A DNA stretch of 64,000 nucleotides from Pseudomonas sp. RIT409 (GTDB lineage: Bacteria; Pseudomonadota; Gammaproteobacteria; Pseudomonadales; Pseudomonadaceae). A program made the translations under genes and the position numbers. Shown here in pieces: positions 58,388 to 64,000 of this stretch (position 1 is the stretch's first letter; each line of letters begins with the position of its first letter). Where the stretch lies: NCBI RefSeq assembly GCF_003052515.2, contig NZ_QARE02000006.1, positions 124,001-188,000 on the forward strand, in the 5' to 3' direction. Below the pieces are notes generated by a model, which ran no database searches, had not been told where the DNA came from, and saw only the letters and a program-made list of their open reading frames with translations.

Positions 58388-59851
58388 ATGGCTGTTCCAG
58401 ATGATCGTGCTGCAAACGTTTCCGTGATCGAAAAGCGTTCGATCGACTACATTCCTGACGCGGAAAGACAGGGTCGTCTCTTCAGTCAATTCACCTTGTG
58501 GCTGGGCGCGAACCTGCAGATCACCGCCATTGTCACGGGCGCGCTGGCAGTGGTGCTGGGCGGTGATGTGTTCTGGTCGCTGATCGGCCTGTTCGTCGGC
58601 CAAGTGCTGGGCGGTGCGGTCATGGCGCTGCACGCGGCCCAAGGGCCGAAACTGGGGCTGCCGCAGATGATCTCCAGCCGGGTGCAATTCGGTGTCTACG
58701 GGGCGGTGATTCCATTGGTGCTGGTGTGCCTGATGTACATCGGCTTCTCGGCGAGCGGGTCGTTGTTGGCGGGGCAAGCCGTTGCTCAATTGATTCAGGT
58801 GCCTGACTGGCAGGGTGTGCTGTTGTTCGCCGCCGCTATCATCGTCCTGACCCTCTTCGGTTACCGCGTCATCCACATGATTGGCCGTGCGGCCAGCATT
58901 ATCGGCGTGGTGGCCTTCGTGTATCTGTTCGGGGCGCTGCTGGCAGGCAATGACCTCGGCGCGCTGCTGGGCAACAAGCATTTTTCGCTGAGCAGTTTTC
59001 TGCTGGCCATCTCGCTGTCGGCATCGTGGCAGATCGCCTTCGGTCCTTACGTCGCGGATTATTCGCGCTATCTGCCGCGCAGCACCTCGGCGCGCAAGAC
59101 CTTCTGGGCCGTGGGGCTGGGTGCGGTGATCGGCGCGCAGGTCTCGATGGTGTTCGGTGTGTTCGCCGCGGCACTGGCGGGGAAGAATTTCGCGCACCAC
59201 GAGGTGCAGTTCATTGTCAGCCTGGGTGGCACAGGTGCAGTGGCCGCGGCGCTGTATTTCAGTATCGCCTTCGGCAAGGTCACGGTGACCACGCTCAACG
59301 CCTACGGCAGTTTCATGTCGATGGCCACCATCGTCAGCGGCTTCAAAGGCAACCGCCACCTCTCCAGCGCCGCGCGCCTGTCGTACATCGTTGCGATGGT
59401 CGGCCTCGCCACGGCGCTTGCCCTGGCGGGCAAGGATTCCTTCCTCAAGGACTTCTCGGCGTTCATCCTGTTCCTGCTGGCCTTCTTCACCCCTTGGAGC
59501 GCCATCAACCTCGTGGACTTCTACTGCATCACCCGGGAGCGCTACGACATTCCTGCGCTGTCCGACGCAAATGGCCGCTACGGGCGCTGGAACGCGGTCG
59601 GGATCACCGTTTACGTCATCGGTGTGCTGATCCAGATGCCGTTCATCTCCACCCACTTTTACACCGGCCCGCTGGTTGCCAGCCTGGACGACACCGATAT
59701 CTCGTGGATCATCGGTCTGGTAGTGCCCGCCGCGCTGTATTACTGGGCGGCGAAAAAATGGCCTGGCCGGATTGCCGACCGCCTGATTTTGCCGACCGAA
59801 CAATCCACTTTTGAAAATCGCCCTTTCAACACCAGGAGCACCACCCCATGA
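58388..59851 (+). CDS. NCS1-family permease, probable urocanate transporter of the hut locus
   Basis: 487 residues with about twelve membrane helices. NCS1 (CodB-like) features include FTLWLGANLQITAIVTGAL at helix 1, SSRVQFGVYGAVIP and ADYSRYLPRSTS. In P. fluorescens a permease at this position in the locus is described as the urocanate-specific carrier (HutTu); that assignment rests on position, as I recall it, and not on residues. ATG 58388 has GGGGA at nine bases; the ATG at 58379 is too close to that site. Its stop overlaps the next start. Confidence 0.8.
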   Translation: MAVPDDRAANVSVIEKRSIDYIPDAERQGRLFSQFTLWLGANLQITAIVTGALAVVLGGDVFWSLIGLFVGQVLGGAVMALHAAQGPKLGLPQMISSRVQFGVYGAVIPLVLVCLMYIGFSASGSLLAGQAVAQLIQVPDWQGVLLFAAAIIVLTLFGYRVIHMIGRAASIIGVVAFVYLFGALLAGNDLGALLGNKHFSLSSFLLAISLSASWQIAFGPYVADYSRYLPRSTSARKTFWAVGLGAVIGAQVSMVFGVFAAALAGKNFAHHEVQFIVSLGGTGAVAAALYFSIAFGKVTVTTLNAYGSFMSMATIVSGFKGNRHLSSAARLSYIVAMVGLATALALAGKDSFLKDFSAFILFLLAFFTPWSAINLVDFYCITRERYDIPALSDANGRYGRWNAVGITVYVIGVLIQMPFISTHFYTGPLVASLDDTDISWIIGLVVPAALYYWAAKKWPGRIADRLILPTEQSTFENRPFNTRSTTP

Positions 59852-60813
59852 AGATGAAAAAAGCCCTGTTCCCGACACTGCTGACCGCAGGTCTGCTCGT
59901 CAGTGGTGCCAGCCATGCGGCGGGATGGTGTGAATCCGGCAAACCGGTGAAATTCGCCGGGCTGAACTGGGAAAGCGCCATGCTGCTGACGGACGTTCTG
60001 CAAGTGGTGCTGAACAAAGGGTATGGCTGCGAAGTGGACAGCCTGCCGGGCAACTCGATCACCATGGAGAATGCCCTGAGCACCAACGATATCCAGGTGT
60101 TCGCCGAAGAATGGGTCGGCCGCAGCGAGGTCTGGAACAAGGCCGAAGCGGCGGGCAAGGTGGTCGGCGTAGGCGCTCCGGTCAAAGGTGCAGTCGAGGG
60201 CTGGTACGTCCCGCGCTACGTCATTGAAGGTGATGCCAAGCGCAACCTGAAAGCCAAGGCCCCCGATCTGAAATCGATTGCTGACCTGGCCAAGTACCCG
60301 GCGCTGTTCAAGGATGCGGAAGAGCCCAGCAAAGGCCGCTTCTACAACTGCCCGGCCGGCTGGACCTGCGAATTGGAAAACAGCGAGATGCTGAAGAGCT
60401 ACGGTCTGGAAGACAAATACACCAACTTCCGCCCTGGCACCGGGCCTGCGCTGGACGCGGCGATTCTGTCGAGCTACAAGCGCGGCGAACCGATCCTTGC
60501 GTATTACTGGTCGCCGACGCCGTTGATGGGCCAGGTCGACTTGGTTCGCCTGGAAGAGAAGGCGGGCGTGAACAAGACGATCGACATCAAGGTCGGCCTC
60601 TCGAAAGCCTTCCACGACCAGGCCCCCGAATTGGTGGCGGTGATGGAAAAGATCAACATCCCGATCGACCTGCTGAACCAGAACCTTGGGCGCATGACCA
60701 AGGATCGCATCGAGTCGCCCAAACTGGCGAAGATCTTCCTCAAGGAACATCCTGAAGTCTGGCATCAATGGGTCAGCGAGGATGCGGCGAAGAAGGTAGA
60801 AGCTTCTCTCTGA
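59848..60813 (+). CDS. hutX: Histidine ABC transporter substrate-binding protein (OpuAC fold)
   Basis: 321 residues. Signal peptide cleaved after SHAA, then a glycine betaine-type (OpuAC) binding domain with VKFAGLNWESAMLLTDVLQ, PAGWTCELENSEMLKSYGL and LAYYWSPTPLMGQVDLVRL. The family binds quaternary amines, but the hut context and the HutXWV system of P. fluorescens point to histidine. It overlaps the permease stop (ATGA). Confidence 0.85.
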   Translation: MKMKKALFPTLLTAGLLVSGASHAAGWCESGKPVKFAGLNWESAMLLTDVLQVVLNKGYGCEVDSLPGNSITMENALSTNDIQVFAEEWVGRSEVWNKAEAAGKVVGVGAPVKGAVEGWYVPRYVIEGDAKRNLKAKAPDLKSIADLAKYPALFKDAEEPSKGRFYNCPAGWTCELENSEMLKSYGLEDKYTNFRPGTGPALDAAILSSYKRGEPILAYYWSPTPLMGQVDLVRLEEKAGVNKTIDIKVGLSKAFHDQAPELVAVMEKINIPIDLLNQNLGRMTKDRIESPKLAKIFLKEHPEVWHQWVSEDAAKKVEASL

Positions 60814-60827
60814 TTCGAAACCCGACC

Positions 60828-60962
60828 TGTAGGAGCGTGTTTGTCCCGCGATCTGTCGCAAAGCGGCAGCAAAATCAGGCCATACGGTGCATCTGATACA
60901 CCGTGATCGCAGGGTTTACGACCGGTTCCCGGTCGATCGCGGGACAAGCCACGCGCCTACGG
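60828..60962. repeat. Longer, diverged REPIN inside the transport operon
   Basis: GTAGGAGCGTGTTTGTCCCGCGA at the left is inverted as TCGCGGGACAAGCCACGCGCCTAC at the right, with a central part of about 85 bases, longer than the other copies. It separates hutX from hutW. Confidence 0.8.
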
Positions 60963-60997
60963 GGCCGGGTGAAAAATTCACAGACCGAGACACGATT

Positions 60998-61849
60998 ATG
61001 TTCCCCGAAAGCTTTACCTTCTCCATCGCCGACTGGGTCAACGGCTGGGTCGACAAATTGGTCACCCAGTACGGCGATGTGTTCCGGCACATTTCGGACA
61101 CGTTGCTGTGGGCCATCGTCAAGCTTGAGGCTTTGCTGCGCATGGCGCCCTGGTGGCTGTTGCTGGCCATTGTCGGCCTCATTGCCTGGCACGCCACGCG
61201 CAAGATCACCACCACAGCCGTGGTCGTCGGCCTGCTGTTCCTCGTCGGCGCGGTCGGGCTGTGGGACAAATTGATGCAGACGCTGGCCCTCATGCTGGTG
61301 GCCACCTTCATTTCCGTGCTGATCGGCGTGCCGCTCGGCATTCTCTCGGCGCGCAGCAATCGTCTGCGTTCGGTGCTCATGCCCCTGCTGGACATCATGC
61401 AGACGATGCCCAGCTTCGTGTACCTGATTCCGGTGCTGATGCTGTTCGGTCTGGGCAAGGTACCGGCGATTTTCGCGACGGTGATTTATGCAGCCCCGCC
61501 CCTGATTCGCCTGACCGATCTGGGTATTCGCCAAGTGGACGGCGAGGTCATGGAAGCGATCAACGCTTTCGGCGCCAATCGCTGGCAGCAACTGTTCGGC
61601 GTGCAACTGCCACTGGCCTTGCCGAGCATCATGGCAGGCATCAACCAGACCACCATGATGGCGCTGTCGATGGTGGTGATCGCGTCCATGATCGGCGCCC
61701 GTGGTCTGGGCGAGGACGTGCTGGTCGGCATTCAGACCCTCAACGTCGGCCGCGGACTGGAAGCGGGGCTGGCCATTGTCATCCTGGCGGTCGTGATCGA
61801 CCGCATCACGCAGGCCTATGGCCGTCCACGGCATGAGGCGAGCAAATGA
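60998..61849 (+). CDS. hutW: Histidine ABC transporter permease
   Basis: 283 residues, ProW-like. The cytoplasmic EAA loop that contacts the ATPase is seen in EVMEAINAFGANRWQQLFGVQLP. The start is ATG 60998 (MFPESFTFSIADWVNGWVD); upstream in-frame codons run into the REPIN. Its stop overlaps the hutV start. Confidence 0.87.
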   Translation: MFPESFTFSIADWVNGWVDKLVTQYGDVFRHISDTLLWAIVKLEALLRMAPWWLLLAIVGLIAWHATRKITTTAVVVGLLFLVGAVGLWDKLMQTLALMLVATFISVLIGVPLGILSARSNRLRSVLMPLLDIMQTMPSFVYLIPVLMLFGLGKVPAIFATVIYAAPPLIRLTDLGIRQVDGEVMEAINAFGANRWQQLFGVQLPLALPSIMAGINQTTMMALSMVVIASMIGARGLGEDVLVGIQTLNVGRGLEAGLAIVILAVVIDRITQAYGRPRHEASK

Positions 61850-62676
61850 TGAGCACCGAACCGAACAAAATCGTGGTCAAGAACGTCTTCAAGATTTTCG
61901 GCAACCGCGCCTCGGAAGCGCTGGAGATGGTCCGTCAGCAGCAGACCAAGGATCAGGTACTGGCGCGCACCGGTTGCGTGGTGGGCGTGAACGACCTGTC
62001 AATGTCCATCGGCAGCGGCGAGATCTTCGTCATCATGGGCCTGTCCGGCTCCGGTAAATCGACGCTGGTGCGCCACTTCAACCGACTGATCGACCCGACC
62101 AGCGGCGAGATTCTGGTGGATGGGGAAAACATCCTGACCTATGACATGGAAGCCCTGCGCAACTTCCGTCGACGCAAGATCAGCATGGTCTTCCAGAGCT
62201 TCGGCCTACTGCCTCACAAGACCGTCATCGACAATGTGGCCTACGGCCTAGCGGTTCGTGGCGAGAGCAAGGCACAGTGCGCCGAACGCGCGCAGCACTG
62301 GATCAACACCGTGGGCCTGCAAGGCTACGAGAAGAAATACCCCCACCAGCTTTCCGGAGGCATGCGCCAGCGCGTGGGCCTGGCCCGTGCCTTGGCTGCC
62401 GATACAGACATCATCCTGATGGACGAAGCCTTCAGCGCCCTGGACCCTCTGATCCGTGCAGAAATGCAGGACCAGTTGCTGGAGCTGCAAACCACCTTGC
62501 ACAAGACCATCGTGTTCATCACCCACGACCTCGATGAAGCCGTGCGCATCGGTAACCGCATCGCCATTCTCAAGGATGGCCGGTTGATCCAGGTCGGCAC
62601 CCCGAAAGAAATCCTCCACTCACCCGCCGACGAATACGTTGACCGTTTCGTCCAGCGTCGTGTGGCGACCATTTAA
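61846..62676 (+). CDS. hutV: Histidine ABC transporter ATP-binding protein
   Basis: 276 residues, ProV-like without the C-terminal CBS domains. Walker A GLSGSGKST, Q-loop VFQSFGLLPHKTV, signature LSGGMRQRVGLARALA, Walker B IILMDEAFSALDP and the switch histidine in FITHDLDEA. The N-terminal FKIFGNRASEALEMVRQQQTK region is typical of the betaine/proline importer class. Confidence 0.9.
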   Translation: MMSTEPNKIVVKNVFKIFGNRASEALEMVRQQQTKDQVLARTGCVVGVNDLSMSIGSGEIFVIMGLSGSGKSTLVRHFNRLIDPTSGEILVDGENILTYDMEALRNFRRRKISMVFQSFGLLPHKTVIDNVAYGLAVRGESKAQCAERAQHWINTVGLQGYEKKYPHQLSGGMRQRVGLARALAADTDIILMDEAFSALDPLIRAEMQDQLLELQTTLHKTIVFITHDLDEAVRIGNRIAILKDGRLIQVGTPKEILHSPADEYVDRFVQRRVATI

Positions 62677-62690
62677 GGACGGCTGTACCC

Positions 62691-64000
62691 ATGGCGCGAG
62701 CACAACAGATCATCATCGGCGACGCACCGGTCACCTGGCAGGCCGTCACGGCCGTGGCGCGCCACGGCGCGACTCTGGCTCTGTCAGACGCGGCCTGGGC
62801 CCGTATCGATAACGCCCAGGCCATCGTTCAGCGCATCGTCGCCAGCGGCGAGCGCGCCTATGGCGTGAACACGGGGCTTGGCGCCCTGTGCAATGTGTCG
62901 CTGCAGAATGAGCAGCTCAGCCGCCTGTCACGCAACACCTTGCTCAGCCACGCGTGTGGCGTGGGGCCTGTGCTGGCGGACGAGCAGACACGCGCGATCA
63001 TTTGCGCCGCGATCATCAATTACAGCCAAGGCAAATCCGGCATTCACCGTCAGGTGGTGCAGGCCCTGCTGGCCTTGCTCAACCACCGCATCACCCCGCA
63101 AGTCCCGTCTCAAGGGTCGGTGGGGTATCTGACGCACATGGCCCACGTCGGCGTGGCGCTGCTGGGCGTGGGCCAGGTGAGTTACCGTGGGCACATCGTT
63201 TCGGCACTGCAAGCACTGGCCGAGGAAGGGCTGTCGCCGGTCGAACTGGGCGCCAAAGACGGGTTGTGCCTGGTCAATGGTACGCCTTGCATGACGGGCT
63301 TGAGTTGCCTGGCCATCGCCGACGTCAATCGCCTGATGCAGTGGGCGGACGTCATCAGCGCCATGACGTTCGAAGGCCTGCGCGGACAGTTGGACGCCTT
63401 TGACGAGGAGATCATAGCCCTCAAGCCCCACCCAGGCATGCAGCAGGTCGGCAAGAATCTGCGCGGCCTGCTGGCGGGCAGCGAAGTGCTGGCCAACAGT
63501 CAGGGCATCCGGACGCAGGACGCACTGAGCATTCGGTCGATTCCCCAAGTCCATGGCGCCACACGCGATCAACTGGCCCACGCGACGCGGCAAATCGAGA
63601 CCGAACTCAATTCGGCGACCGACAACCCCCTGCTGCTGGGCACCCCCGAGGCCTATCGAGTGGTCTCGCAGGCCAACCCTCACGGGCAGTCGGTGGCCAT
63701 GGCGGCCGATCTACTGGCGATTGCCATGGCCGAACTGGGTTCGATCGCCGAGCGCCGCCTCGATCGCCTGATCAGCCCGACCGTCAGTGGGCTGCCGGCG
63801 TTTCTGGTCAGCCAGCCGGGCGTCAACTCGGGGATGATGATCGTGCAGTATGTGGCCGCCTCCCTGTGCGCGGAAAATCGCCAGATGGCGCAACCGGCGA
63901 TCGTCGACAACTACGTCACCTCCGGGCTTCAGGAGGACCATCTGAGCATGGGCACCAGCGCGGCGTTGAAACTGCACAAGGTGCTGGAAAACGTCACGCA
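62691..64000 (+). CDS. Histidase-like aromatic ammonia-lyase paralog lacking the MIO triad (3' end outside the window)
   Basis: About 436 codons are visible and the frame is open to the window end. The lyase fold is clear: AYGVNTGLG (catalytic Tyr of histidase), LVNGTPC, QVHGATRDQL, SVAMAADLLAIAMAELGSIAERR and LQEDHLSMG. But where histidases have GSVG-ASG-DLAPLAHM, this protein reads GSVG-YLTHMAHV (residues 142-152), so exactly Ala-Ser-Gly, the three residues that cyclise into the MIO electrophile, is absent. The active-site Tyr in QDPYSLRCQPQV is also replaced (QDALSIRSIPQV). It occupies the hutH1 position; a canonical histidase may lie further downstream. Confidence 0.85.
   Translation, partial: MARAQQIIIGDAPVTWQAVTAVARHGATLALSDAAWARIDNAQAIVQRIVASGERAYGVNTGLGALCNVSLQNEQLSRLSRNTLLSHACGVGPVLADEQTRAIICAAIINYSQGKSGIHRQVVQALLALLNHRITPQVPSQGSVGYLTHMAHVGVALLGVGQVSYRGHIVSALQALAEEGLSPVELGAKDGLCLVNGTPCMTGLSCLAIADVNRLMQWADVISAMTFEGLRGQLDAFDEEIIALKPHPGMQQVGKNLRGLLAGSEVLANSQGIRTQDALSIRSIPQVHGATRDQLAHATRQIETELNSATDNPLLLGTPEAYRVVSQANPHGQSVAMAADLLAIAMAELGSIAERRLDRLISPTVSGLPAFLVSQPGVNSGMMIVQYVAASLCAENRQMAQPAIVDNYVTSGLQEDHLSMGTSAALKLHKVLENVT

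Overview
The window is a 64-kb stretch of chromosome from a gamma-proteobacterium of the genus Pseudomonas. The gene order pilMNO / ponA / malic enzyme / nuclease / rpmE / priA / argS / SPOR protein / hslVU / phaC1-Z-C2-D-F-I / ubiE-J-B / hisIE / tatABC / rsmE / chemoreceptors / opgGH / dtd / pip / glgP / fbp / hut is the conserved Pseudomonas backbone. The GC-rich codon use, many ATGA overlaps and REP-type repeats fit this. The lone glgP beside fbp and the hutF-hutCD-hutU-hutXWV arrangement resemble the P. fluorescens / P. putida / P. syringae branch more than P. aeruginosa. I cannot name the species.

Layout. 1-4.6 kb: the start of the type IV pilus alignment operon (pilM-N-O, minus strand, cut by the window edge), divergent from ponA (PBP1A). 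4.7-7.2 kb: malic enzyme, a secreted thermonuclease-like protein and ribosomal protein L31. 7.4-14.8 kb: priA, argS, a SPOR protein, the hslVU heat-shock protease behind a sigma-32-type promoter, and a DUF971 gene. 15.1-22.2 kb: the medium-chain-length polyhydroxyalkanoate (PHA) cluster with synthases, depolymerase, regulator and phasins. The second synthase, phaC2, carries a frameshift. 22.3-28.4 kb: a long overlapping operon for ubiquinone (ubiE-J-B), histidine (hisI-E), Tat export (tatABC) and rRNA methylation (rsmE). 28.5-32.6 kb: two paralogous chemoreceptors, each behind a FliA-like promoter. 32.6-37.7 kb: a tandem REPIN array and the osmoregulated periplasmic glucan genes opgGH. 37.9-49.6 kb: dtd, pip, glgP, two large envelope proteins, fbp, DUF924 and two small lipoproteins.

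49.6-64 kb is the histidine utilisation (hut) region: hutF divergent from hutC-hutD, then hutU, an NCS1 permease, the HutXWV-type ABC transporter and a histidase-like gene that runs off the end. Between hutD and hutU lies a block with nhaA, an RskA-like anti-sigma protein, and a DUF1109 (NrsF-type) gene with its ECF sigma factor. The hutU control region combines a -24/-12 (sigma-54) promoter, an overlapping HutC-like dyad and phased TGTTAC/GTAACA sites that look like CbrB sites. This fits joint carbon/nitrogen and urocanate control.

Most of the window is housekeeping. The points most worth a second look are the histidase paralog that lacks exactly the Ala-Ser-Gly triad needed to make the MIO cofactor, the phaC2 frameshift, the ECF/anti-sigma block inside the hut locus, the REPIN array whose spacers resemble the 3' end of opgH, and a terminator hairpin embedded in the signal-peptide codons of the nuclease gene.
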